Of a DNA stretch of 64,000 bases, positions 1 through 7,190 are shown one piece after another (the first letter of the stretch is position 1; every line of letters starts with the position of its first letter). The DNA is taken from the NCBI GenBank assembly GCA_041391225.1, contig JAWKOL010000004.1, forward strand, positions 269,614 to 333,613, written 5' to 3'. The DNA comes from RI-153 sp041391225 (GTDB lineage Bacteria; Chloroflexota; Anaerolineae; Caldilineales; Caldilineaceae). The translations under genes and the position numbers were made by a program. Under the pieces are notes generated by a model. That model was not told the origin of the DNA. It did no database searches and worked only from the letters and a program-made list of their open reading frames with translations.

Positions 1-2260
1 ATCACCGCGCCGGTGCTACACGACATGCGCCCCACGTTCGATCCGGCGGGGCGCTTCATCTACTTCATCAGCTACCGCGAGTTCAACCCGGTCTACGACA
101 GCCTGCACTTTGATCTGGGCTTTCCGCGCGGGGCGAAGCCGTATTTGGTGACGCTGCGCAAAGATGTGGCGAATCCGTTTGTGCCACAGGCGTTGGATGA
201 TGATGAGGAGGATGAGGGAGATGATGAGGATGATGAGCGCGATCATGAGGATGGCGGCGATCATGGAGACGACGGCGACGGCGACGATCTGGGCGACGAA
301 TATGAGTACGACGACGAAGGCTACGATGATGAGTCCGACGAAGGGGACTTAGACGACGGGGCCTTCTTTAACATGGATGTGCGGCGCGGACAGTTTTCTG
401 ACGGGCAGGAGCAGGGCGCGGGCAAGCAAGCTTCTTCCGAGTCTCCCAAATCTGCAGAAGGCAATGCCGACAAGGAGAGCGAGCAGGAGAAGAAGAAGGA
501 ACCGCGGCGTCTGCGCATCGACTTAGACGGCATTGCCCAGCGCGTGCTGGCGTTCCCGGTGGCGGAGGGCCGCTACGGCGAGATCATGGGGACGCCGGAG
601 AAGGCGATTTTCACGCTCTACCCGGTGCGTGGCACGCTGGGCGGCGAAGAACAGGACGACGAGGAAGGCGGCAGCGGTGGTCTGCTGCGGGCGTACGATT
701 TCAAGGAGTTCCGCAGCGAGACGCTGGCCGATGAGGTGGATTGGTTCGATCTGTCGCGCAGTTGCAAGAAGTTGTTGTACGGCAGCAGCCGACGGTTGCG
801 CGTAATCGCGGCAGGAGAGAAGGCGCCGGGCGGCAGCGGCGGTCCGCGCAAGAGCGGGTGGATCGAGTTGGGGCGCGTCAAGGTGTCCATCGATCCGCAG
901 AGCGAGTGGGAGCAGATGTTCCGCGAGGCGTGGCGGCTGCAACGCGACCAGTACTGGACCGAAGACATGTCGGACGTGGACTGGCAGACGGTGTACGAAC
1001 GCTATTTCCCGCTGATCGAACGCACGAGCACGCGCACCGAGTTCAGCGATCTGATGTGGGAGATGCAGGGCGAATTGGGCACCAGCCACGCTTACGAGTT
1101 CGGCGGCGATTACCGGCCGCGTCCCTTTCTACAGCCAGGGCTTCCTGGGCGCGGATGCGGTGTGGGACGACGAGGCGCAGGGCTACCGGCTGGACAATTT
1201 CGTCCACGGCGATCCGTGGGACAACCACGCCCATTCACCCCTGGCTGCGCCCGGCGTGGACGTGCAGCCCGGCGACGTGCTGGTGGCGATCAATGGGCAG
1301 CGGCTCAGCGAGGAGATCAGCCCGGCGCAGTTGCTGGTGAACCAGGCCGGTGAAGAGGTGCTGCTGGCGATACGAGACGGAGAGGAAGAGGCGACGACAG
1401 AGGTTGACGCGATGGCGGACGAGGTTGCGCCATTGGCAACCGCTACCGACAAGTCCGCTGCTGTCGGCGACGATCTCGCCGCCTCGACGCCTCCTCGCCT
1501 CGCCGCCTCTTCCTCTCCGTTCAAGCTGGTGACGGTGTCGACGTTGTACGAGGAGCGCACGGCGCGCTACCGGGCGTGGGTCAACGGCAACCGGGCGCAG
1601 GTCCACGCGGCGACGGGTGGACGGGTGGGCTATGTCCACATTCCCGACATGGGACCGCGCGGTTACGCTGAGTTCCATCGTGGCTACCTGGCCGAGGTGG
1701 ACAAGGAGGCGCTGATCGTGGATGTCCGCTACAACGGAGGTGGGCATGTGAGCGCGCTGATCCTGGAGAAGCTGGCGCGACGGCGGCTCGGCTACGACGT
1801 GCAGCGTTGGGGCAGTTACGCTCCCTACCCCGAGGAGTCGGTGGCCGGTCCGCTGGTGGCGTTGACCAACGAGCAGGCGGGCAGCGACGGCGATATCTTC
1901 TGTCATAGCTTCAAGCTGATGGGATTGGGGCCGCTGGTGGGCAAGCGCACGTGGGGCGGTGTGGTGGGCATCTGGCCGCGCCACGCCCTGGTCGACGGCA
2001 CGGTGACCACGCAGCCGGAGTTCAGTCATTGGTTCCAGGATGTGGGTTGGAACGTGGAGAACTACGGCACCGACCCCGATATCGAGGTGGACAATACGCC
2101 GCAGGATTACCGGGCTGGGCGCGACGCACAGTTGGAGACCGCGATTGAGACGGTCCTGGCGCAGTTGGCGGCCAACCCACCGCTGCAACCGCCGGATCCG
2201 AAGAGCCGTCCGAGCCGGGCGCTGCCGAAATTGCCGCCGCGGGTGAAGAAGGAAGAATGA
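1..2260 (+). CDS. Tricorn-like protease (S41 family), 5' end outside window, one frameshift
   Basis: Tricorn is a large cytosolic self-compartmentalising peptidase that trims peptides released by other proteases. Here the end of the beta-propeller region enters the window. It is followed by a very acidic linker (about nt 190-360), the conserved segment ending RIDLDGI, the core motif GTSHAYE (nt 1078-1098; Ser-His of the tricorn active site), a PDZ-like stretch (DVLVAING), and the nucleophile motif NEQAGSDGD (about nt 1870-1895). YGTDPDIEVD near nt 2065-2090 corresponds to the region of the catalytic Glu. The reading frame changes between about nt 1110 and 1127: the upstream frame stops making sense after GGDYRPRP and the downstream frame resumes with FYSQGFLGAD, so one base is lost or gained. 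All catalytic residues sit in coherent sequence, which favours a sequence error over decay. The C-terminal LPKLPPR tail is typical of the family. Confidence 0.88.
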
Positions 2261-2272
2261 GGATTGAAGAAT

Positions 2273-2309
2273 GGGTGGAGGATCTTGACGGGTCCTCCGC
2301 CCTTTTTTT
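2273..2309 (+). terminator. Rho-independent terminator after the tricorn gene
   Basis: GGGTGGAGGA (2273-2282) pairs with TCCTCCGCCC (2293-2302) across a 10-nt loop and is followed directly by seven T residues. It lies 12 nt after the tricorn stop codon and separates it from the convergent toxin gene. Confidence 0.85.
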
Positions 2310-2311
2310 AT

Positions 2312-2645
2312 TTACAGATCGATGTCCAGTTCGAGTGCTACCAGCAGTGCTTGATGCAAAGCCGCTATCTTGTCGTCAGACAAACTGCCGACATAGTTGG
2401 TCAACATAGACTTTGGAATGCTCATCAACGCGCCGCAATGGATACTGGAATCGTGCTTCAAGCCTTCGTCGATGCCTACGGCAACCTGTGTAGACAGACC
2501 GTCGTGCATGGTGTAGATCGGCGCAGATAACGGTTGAAAAACGCGAGTCTATCAGCGCAGGCCGACTCACGATCACGAAGTAGCGAAACTGCTTAGGATC
2601 ACCGCCAGGCGGTTTGGCAATACGGTAGATTTCGCCACGTTTCAC
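2312..2645 (-). pseudogene. mazF: MazF/PemK-type mRNA interferase, frameshifted
   Basis: The N-terminal frame begins MKRGEIYRIAKPPGGDPKQF and carries the MazF-type start (RGEIY) and the YFVIVSR strand. The C-terminal frame has HDGLSTQVAVG, the Ser-Ile-Pro-Lys segment and LHQALLVALELD, as in the family. MazF toxins are ribonucleases that cut mRNA and are held inactive by the antitoxin encoded just upstream. The frames meet near nt 2525: the sequence reads ICA-D where family logic expects ICAPIYT, consistent with a single missing base. The start is a GTG that overlaps the antitoxin TGA (GTGA), a classic translational coupling. As written the toxin is broken; a one-base error would restore a protein of about 111 residues. 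Confidence 0.8.
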
Positions 2646-2872
2646 ATTGCCACCTGATAGCCCAATGCATCGTTGACTTCTTCATTCAGGTAGTCGGCGC
2701 GACGATTAAGGATTTCAAGATCGCGAGCAGCCTGTTCTGCTCTTTGTAGTTGGCGAATATACGCCCATGCCGCCGTTTCAAGGAATAGTGAACGATTGCC
2801 GTAGTGATCAGGCAAGTGATCGATAGTTTCTAACAGTTCTTGCGATAGAGTAATAGATGTCTTGACTTTCAT
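2642..2872 (-). CDS. Ribbon-helix-helix antitoxin of the MazF-type pair
   Basis: This 76-residue protein starts MKVKTSITLSQELLETID, the usual beta-strand plus helix of a MetJ/Arc-type ribbon-helix-helix repressor. A charged C-terminal helix follows (ARDLEILNRRADYLNEEV) that would wrap the toxin. It directly precedes and overlaps the mazF-like gene, so it is the antitoxin and likely autorepressor of the pair. A MITE-like element sits about 50 bp upstream of its start, in the region where its promoter would lie. Family membership is clear from N-terminal pattern and context; DNA targets cannot be seen. Confidence 0.85.
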   Translation of the reverse strand: MKVKTSITLSQELLETIDHLPDHYGNRSLFLETAAWAYIRQLQRAEQAARDLEILNRRADYLNEEVNDALGYQVAM

Positions 2873-2923
2873 ACCACCAATATATTCCTCAAAGTGTGAT
2901 GTGTCAAACTCCCCAACTACCTG

Positions 2924-3053
2924 GGGTGCAGTTCAATCTGGGAGCGAAAGTGCCGGGGACTTCACTTTGGACGTGGCGACAAGAGAGAACGCCCCGCCTC
3001 GCTGCAACGAAAAGTCCCCGGCACTTAGCCTGCCCCCCAACTTGAATTACACC
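2924..3053 (+). mobile_element. MITE-like element, copy 1, with target duplication
   Basis: This is a 130 bp non-coding element containing AAGTGCCGGGGACTT (2948-2962) and its exact inverse complement (3012-3026), with imperfect outer inverted repeats reading GGTG.A.TTCA inwards. It is flanked by the direct repeat CAACTACCTG at 2914-2923 and 3054-3063. The right copy contains the TAG stop of the membrane-protein gene, so insertion duplicated that stop and left the gene intact. A second, roughly 90% similar copy in opposite orientation lies at 60592-60719. It carries no transposase and would have to be mobilised in trans. Confidence 0.85.
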
Positions 3054-3056
3054 CAA

Positions 3057-3440
3057 CTACCTGAAGCACTCATCCACAGGAAAATCCAGTCGCGTGAGCA
3101 TGACGATGGCTGCTATACCGACGACCAGCAAGTAGGCGGCCAGGACAGACAGAACAATGTTGGCTGCAAAGAAGAGCAAGACGTAGGGGTTGCCGTCCTG
3201 TGGGCGGAAGTAGTGGAAGACGGTTGGCACGCAGCCGAAGACGATGCCCACGCCCATGATCAGAAAGGGGATGCACAGCGCGCCGTAGTAGACGCGCAGG
3301 ATTCTGGCGTACCAGGCCTGACGCTGTGGATCGTCACCAGCCAGGCGACGTGCGCGCCGACCCGCAATCACATAGTTGACCATGTTCACAAGGACGAAGA
3401 GAATCCAAAACCAACGGGCGACGGATGTGAGTGGGTCCAT
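3057..3440 (-). CDS. Small integral membrane protein, unknown function
   Basis: The protein has 127 residues from the ATG at 3438-3440. An upstream in-frame extension exists but lacks hydrophobic or conserved character, so the MDPLTSVARWFW start is preferred. Hydrophobic segments can be seen at roughly residues 8-25, 48-68, 78-98 and 100-120, with a basic RRARR cluster after the first, suggesting a four-pass topology. No family was recognised. The gene is a single unit between two toxin-antitoxin modules. Its last codons and stop form part of the target duplication of the adjacent MITE-like element. Confidence 0.65.
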   Translation of the reverse strand: MDPLTSVARWFWILFVLVNMVNYVIAGRRARRLAGDDPQRQAWYARILRVYYGALCIPFLIMGVGIVFGCVPTVFHYFRPQDGNPYVLLFFAANIVLSVLAAYLLVVGIAAIVMLTRLDFPVDECFR

Positions 3441-3544
3441 GATCGTGCTCTGGACGCGAAATGAATGCGAATATGAAAAAAGCTTGACAGTGAAACCAAT
3501 ATGGTTGCACAATGGTGCCAGAAAAACTACATAAAGGAGGCAAA

Positions 3545-3787
3545 ATGGCGACCATCACGATCAAGAACATTCCCGACGATCTTTATGCACAGTTGAAAGA
3601 CGTAGCCGAAGCCAATCGACGCTCCATCAACAGCGAAGTGATCATCTGCATTGAGCGCAGGCTGGCGACGCACAAGCCAAACCCGAACGATATTGTGCAA
3701 AAAGCACGCCGTTTGCGCACGATGACGGCGGCACACCCCATTTCTGAACAGGCGCTCGAAGACGCCATCGACGCAGGTCGGCCATGA
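3545..3787 (+). CDS. Ribbon-helix-helix antitoxin (FitA/Arc type) of the PIN pair
   Basis: This protein of about 80 residues starts at MATITIKNIPDDLYAQLK, the standard FitA-like ribbon-helix-helix N-terminus (beta strand, then NIPDDLY and a helix with NRRSINSEVI). The start at 3545 is chosen because AAAGGAGG lies at 3534-3541 with ideal spacing; an earlier in-frame ATG lacks this. The C-terminus (RRLRTMTA...) probably contacts the toxin. Its TGA overlaps the toxin ATG (ATGA), the hallmark of a coupled vapBC-like operon. It would bind its own promoter and neutralise the PIN nuclease. Confidence 0.88.
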   Translation: MATITIKNIPDDLYAQLKDVAEANRRSINSEVIICIERRLATHKPNPNDIVQKARRLRTMTAAHPISEQALEDAIDAGRP

Positions 3788-4206
3788 TTGTGGCTGACAC
3801 AAACCTGATCAGCTACCTGCTGCTGACAGGGTCACATTCAGAGGTGGCGGAGCAGGTGCTGCAAAAAGATGCTGAATGGATCGCGCCGCTGCTGTGGAAA
3901 AGCGAGTTTCGCAATGTGTTGGCGTTGTATGTGCGGCAGACGATCCTCACCCTTGACGAAGCGTTCAGCATCCTTGACGCCGCCGATGAACTAATGGCCG
4001 GCAATGCGTATGAAGTTTCCGCGTACCGTGTGCTGCAACTCACACAACAAAGCGGTTGTTCGGCCTACGACTGCGAATTTGTGGTGTTGGCCGAAGACAT
4101 GCAGGTTCCGCTCGTCACCTCGGATCGGAAGATCCTCACAGCGTTTCCCAATCTCGCCGTCTCTCCACGGGAATTCTGTGAACCATCAAACCCGGAGAAA
4201 TATTGA
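3784..4206 (+). CDS. vapC: PIN-domain toxin ribonuclease (VapC-like)
   Basis: This 140-residue PIN-domain protein has the acidic metal-binding residues in order: Asp in IVADTN (residue 5), Glu in KSEFRN (about 41), Asp in SAYDCEFV (about 96) and Asp in VTSDRKIL (about 114). PIN toxins are Mg2+-dependent RNases acting on tRNA, rRNA or mRNA. The ATG overlaps the stop of the preceding antitoxin by four bases. The last four codons (NPEKY) run up to a long inverted-repeat module that begins with the stop region. Frame and catalytic set are complete, so the module looks functional. Confidence 0.9.
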   Translation: MIVADTNLISYLLLTGSHSEVAEQVLQKDAEWIAPLLWKSEFRNVLALYVRQTILTLDEAFSILDAADELMAGNAYEVSAYRVLQLTQQSGCSAYDCEFVVLAEDMQVPLVTSDRKILTAFPNLAVSPREFCEPSNPEKY

Positions 4207-4398
4207 TCCACGAAGCCACACGAAGATGCACGAAGAAGAGAAATCAGATTTGATCCACGGATTACACGGATTTTCAGGATTCAGAAGTAGAACTGAAAAT
4301 CCTTCTGATCATCCTTATAATCCGTGAAATCTATGGATCTTTTCTCCTCTTTTCTGCCTTTGTGTATCTTCGTGTGGCTTCGTGGATCAAATCTTTCT
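4205..4398. repeat. Long inverted-repeat spacer module (CACGAAG/CACGGATT type)
   Basis: The left arm (4205-4241), with repeated CACGAAG words, pairs with 4351-4387 (CTTCGTG words). An inner arm around ATCCACGGATTACACGG (4252-4268) pairs with the ATAATCCGTG...TGGATC stretch at about 4316-4340. The module fills the convergent spacer between the vapC-like gene and the acetyltransferase gene. Related words recur at 22306-22475, 43790-43881, 46084-46150 and 51538-51600. Confidence 0.8.
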
Positions 4399-4406
4399 GA
4401 TTTCTC

Positions 4407-5330
4407 CTAAACCTGTTTTACATACTTGTGGACTTCGCGCTTCTCCCGCGGGCCTAACGAATCGTAGAGGAAATTGGAGACGTTGGGCTCGGCGCGGGAG
4501 GCGATTTCGACGAGTTTGATGCCGTCGGCCTTCATGCGCCGGAAGCACTCCTGGTTGATGGCTTTGGCGAAGCCGCGGCGGCGGAAGTCGGCGTGGGTAC
4601 CCACCGGCTCGACGAAGCCGCTGTGCGCGTTGCGGTGATCACGCCAGCCGATGCAGTAGGCCACCTGTCGCCCGTCCGTGGAGACGACGGAGAGATCGTA
4701 CTCGGCGATGTAGTCGGGCGACGCCATGAGCCGCTGCACATTGTTCTGGTTGAAGTGGGTGTTGTCGAAGGCGCTGCGCACCAACGCCACCCGGCCCGCC
4801 ACATCCGCCAATGCCGACAACGTCTGAATCGTGAACCCGTCTGGCAGCGTGTAGTCGAGGTCCGCCTGCGCCAGATCGTAGACGCGCTTGTTCTCGAAGT
4901 GCGATTGAAAGGTGAACCCACGGGCTTCGAGGCGCTGGATCTTCTGCACGTCCGCGCCGAAGACGTCGATCTCGATGGACGGACGGCTGGCGGCCCAGGT
5001 CTGCTCCACCCAGTCGAAGATCTCGGGGTAGAGGTGGAGGTAGGCCGGCCGCACTTCGATGAAGAGGTCATTTCCGCCGTATTCGGAGATACAGAGGGCG
5101 ACGATCTGCTCGTCTTCGGCGCGCCAGAGGTGTACGTTGTGGCGGAAGAAGGGATCGTGCGCGTCCTTGCCGGCGTGGACGTTGTAGCGCCAGAAGTTCA
5201 TGCGTCCTGATTCCCAGTGCATGAACGGGTCTTCGGCGGCGAGGGTGTCGAGGAAGGCGCAGATGGCGTGGTATTCGCTGTCCTCGTTGGTGTAGGGGGC
5301 GTGGTGGGTGGGCATTATGGTGTAATCCAT
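4407..5330 (-). CDS. GNAT-family N-acetyltransferase
   Basis: This protein has 307 residues from the ATG at 5328-5330 (MDYTIMPTHHAPYT); the frame remains open upstream but without conserved character. The C-terminal GNAT domain has the acetyl-CoA pyrophosphate loop RRRGFAKAI (R/Q-x-x-G-x-A) after the strand GFVEPVGTHADF, then a helix and the strand IKLVEIASRAEPN. The N-terminal half is a second, degenerate GNAT-like fold (DEQIVALCISEYGG...). Such two-domain acetyltransferases act on small amines or antibiotics, but the acceptor cannot be predicted. It is a single gene between two spacer regions. Confidence 0.8.
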   Translation of the reverse strand: MDYTIMPTHHAPYTNEDSEYHAICAFLDTLAAEDPFMHWESGRMNFWRYNVHAGKDAHDPFFRHNVHLWRAEDEQIVALCISEYGGNDLFIEVRPAYLHLYPEIFDWVEQTWAASRPSIEIDVFGADVQKIQRLEARGFTFQSHFENKRVYDLAQADLDYTLPDGFTIQTLSALADVAGRVALVRSAFDNTHFNQNNVQRLMASPDYIAEYDLSVVSTDGRQVAYCIGWRDHRNAHSGFVEPVGTHADFRRRGFAKAINQECFRRMKADGIKLVEIASRAEPNVSNFLYDSLGPREKREVHKYVKQV

Positions 5331-5507
5331 TTCAAAAGATCGCCTCAAAGGGGTTCCGTGGGAACACATTTCAGCGGAGACGATGCAACGTGTAGAAGAG
5401 ACGTTGCGGATGTTGCTTGATATGTAGGCACAACGACCTGCATCAGGCGCGTTTCGGAGCACAGCGGAGCAACGTCGCCTGCACGCGATTGTTCGCCCGC
5501 GCTTCAA

Positions 5508-6207
5508 CTATCCAACAGGCGGAAAGGCATTGACGAAGGCCTCAGCACTAGCGACGGTGCCAAAAACCCCATTTTCAATCTTCACCGACTCGATGGCCCA
5601 CGTGTGTAGACCGTCATTGACTGCGCCGCAGCAATCTTCTAGAAGCAGGCATTCGTAATCCAGGTCGACGGCGGCGCGTAAGGTCGAATGCACGCAAACG
5701 TCGATAGTATTCCCGCAGAGTGCGAGGTGTCTGACGCCCTTGCTCCGAAGAACGCGGTCAAGCTCACCAGAGGCGAAGGCACTGCTCGTTGATTTCTCGA
5801 TCACGGAATCCGCCGCATTTGGAAGCAGACCCGGTACGATCTGCCAGCCGGGTTCTCCTTGTGCGGCCGTCCTCGGGGCAGGTGGGATAGCCACGCTCCG
5901 TTCCCGGTTGGTAGTGTCAGGTTGGTGGGTATCAGGTACGCGACCGTGACGGGTATAAATCACATGTAGACCACTGCGACGGGCTACCGACAATGCGTTG
6001 AATCTGTTCGATTGGCTGACGTAAACGCGTTGTGTCATAACCGGCCTGATCCATGTAGTAGCCTGGGGAGCAGTAGTCATGTTGCATGTCGACCACAATT
6101 ACAGCGCACGCCGTGCTCGGTGTCTTCCCATCTCGCGCCACGAGTGCGGATCGCCTTGGACTTGGAAGTACATAGCTTTTCTCCAACCGGGTTGACGATT
6201 TATTCAA
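5508..6207 (-). CDS. Isochorismatase-family cysteine hydrolase, one frameshift
   Basis: The N-terminal frame contains AVIVVDMQHDYC (catalytic Asp) and the C-terminal frame contains EKSTSSAF (candidate catalytic Lys) and GNTIDVCVHSTLRAA (nucleophile Cys). These are the Asp-Lys-Cys triad of the family, which hydrolyses amides or enol ethers (nicotinamidase, N-carbamoylsarcosine and ureide hydrolases). The frame changes near nt 5990-6000 between EQIQRIV and ARRSGLHVIYTRHG, consistent with one indel. C-terminal length and order are otherwise normal. The true start is uncertain: Met at 6205-6207 gives a slightly long N-terminus. A palindrome and phased half-sites lie just upstream (6226-6330), suggesting dedicated regulation. 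The substrate is not predictable. Confidence 0.82.
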
Positions 6208-6225
6208 TAGCGGGCTAACTATTGA

Positions 6226-6330
6226 TTATGCGGAATCAATCCGCATAACACCCCCAAATCATACCCAATACCGGAAAGAATTCCGCATACAACGAGGATC
6301 ATGGTGGATATCTAGGGCATAATCCGCATA
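6226..6330. promoter_or_regulatory. Phased TCCGCATA operator array upstream of the hydrolase
   Basis: TTATGCGGA (6226-6234) and TCCGCATAA (6240-6248) form a perfect 9-bp inverted repeat with a 5-nt spacer, 19 bp upstream of the hydrolase start. The half-site TCCGCATA recurs at 6282-6289 and 6323-6330, so the three copies are 42 and 41 bp apart, about four helical turns each. The array lies in an AT-richer stretch. No regulator gene is adjacent; a dimeric repressor or activator such as an IclR- or GntR-type protein is possible (inference). Confidence 0.6.
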
Positions 6331-6496
6331 TCGTTCTTCAACAAGGCAGACGCAACGTATTTATCAGGCAAGACACCTTGTCTTGACAACATTTCCTGCG
6401 CCCAACTATATCCACAACCTCGCTGCTAGTCAATCAAAGCGCAATAACCCGCAAAAACAAAAAGCAATACGCGCATGTTAATGAGGTGGAGGCCCA

Positions 6497-6644
6497 GCGG
6501 CGTCCTCTGCCGCGAGGACCTTCTCAGCGCGCAGACGTGTCCTGGCGCGGGGTGGGGTTGTCCGCTTTGTTGGGGTGGTGGTCGGCGGCGTCCTCTGCCG
6601 CGAGGACCGTCTCAGCGCGCAGACGTGTCCTGGCGCGGGGTGGG
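6497..6644. repeat. Two direct copies of a 60-bp GC-rich repeat, 88 bp apart
   Basis: Copy 1 is 6497-6556 and copy 2 is 6585-6644; they differ at one base (CTT/CGT). Each starts with a small hairpin, GTCCTC...GAGGAC, and ends in TCCTGGCGCGGGGTGG. The last 17 bases also occur at 46006-46022. The repeat occupies the spacer upstream of the hydrolase gene, just after the xisI stop codon. The remaining spacer (6331-6496) shows no gene. Confidence 0.8.
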
Positions 6645-6653
6645 CGAAGCAGT

Positions 6654-6983
6654 CTAGGCCGTTACAGTGCGTTGTTCACTCGACGGCGACACAAATGCGA
6701 GCACGATCTTGTCTTCGGGGATGCCGCGACGGATCAACTCATCGAGGATTCCCTGCTCGATGCCGTCGTATTCGATGTACACCTTGTCGTCGCGTAGGAT
6801 GACGTAGATCAGGTTGCCGCGCACACGAATACCCCGATCCCAGCCGGATTGCATGAGTGCATAGCGGCCCTGTTGATCATCGAAAACCGTATCCAGGCGA
6901 ATTGAACCATGCGATGGGCGCAATCGTGCATACTTGCCGAGTACACCCTTTATGATCTCTCGGTAGGACGTTGGGGTATCCAT
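6654..6983 (-). CDS. xisI: XisI-family protein (fdxN element excision controlling factor-like)
   Basis: This 109-residue protein starts MDTPTSYREIIKGVLGKYA and contains the XisI core: DTVFDDQQGRYALMQSGWD, VRGNLIYVILRDDKVYIEYD and the GIEQGILDELI...IPEDKIVLAF stretch. Length is typical. XisI and XisH were named for genes controlling excision of the fdxN element in heterocystous cyanobacteria, yet they are widespread outside that context and their biochemical role is unclear. A GAGGTG ribosome site precedes the ATG at 6981-6983. The start overlaps the end of the xisH remnant, showing this was a coupled xisH-xisI pair. Confidence 0.88.
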   Translation of the reverse strand: MDTPTSYREIIKGVLGKYARLRPSHGSIRLDTVFDDQQGRYALMQSGWDRGIRVRGNLIYVILRDDKVYIEYDGIEQGILDELIRRGIPEDKIVLAFVSPSSEQRTVTA

Positions 6984-7190
6984 GTTTTCACCTCATCCTC
7001 TTCAACATCAACAACCAGCAGGTTGAGTGGCAGATCTTTGATCACCAACTCACCGATCGGCTCTGAAAACAACTCGCGGTAGGCCTTTTTTGGCACGGCA
7101 AGAAAGAGAATTCGCTCCGGATCCACCTGATTGAGCAACAAGCGGTAAAGTACATACTGACCAATTGCTTGCTCAAGTTCTGAAGGGATA
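6950..7190 (-). pseudogene. xisH: 3' remnant of xisH
   Basis: The C-terminal half of XisH is clear (PSELEQAIGQYVLYRLLL, then RILFLAVPKKAY and LLVVDVEEDEVKTWI) but the N-terminal half of about 60-70 residues is missing. Coding for it begins inside the 3' end of the sulfatase gene: the sulfatase stop codon (7173-7175) lies within xisH sequence in another frame. The simplest reading is a deletion that fused the sulfatase 3' end to the interior of xisH. The downstream xisI appears intact, so any XisH-XisI complex is lost here. Confidence 0.75.

Noticed and set aside
1110..1127. Programmed ribosomal frameshift in the tricorn-like gene
   Set aside because: No slippery heptamer or following structure was seen, and similar breaks occur in many unrelated genes, so sequence error or mutation is simpler.
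2862..3464. 200-codon plus-strand frame over the MITE-like element and the membrane-protein gene
   Set aside because: It runs across the repeat and opposite a hydrophobic protein with a sensible start; no conserved content.
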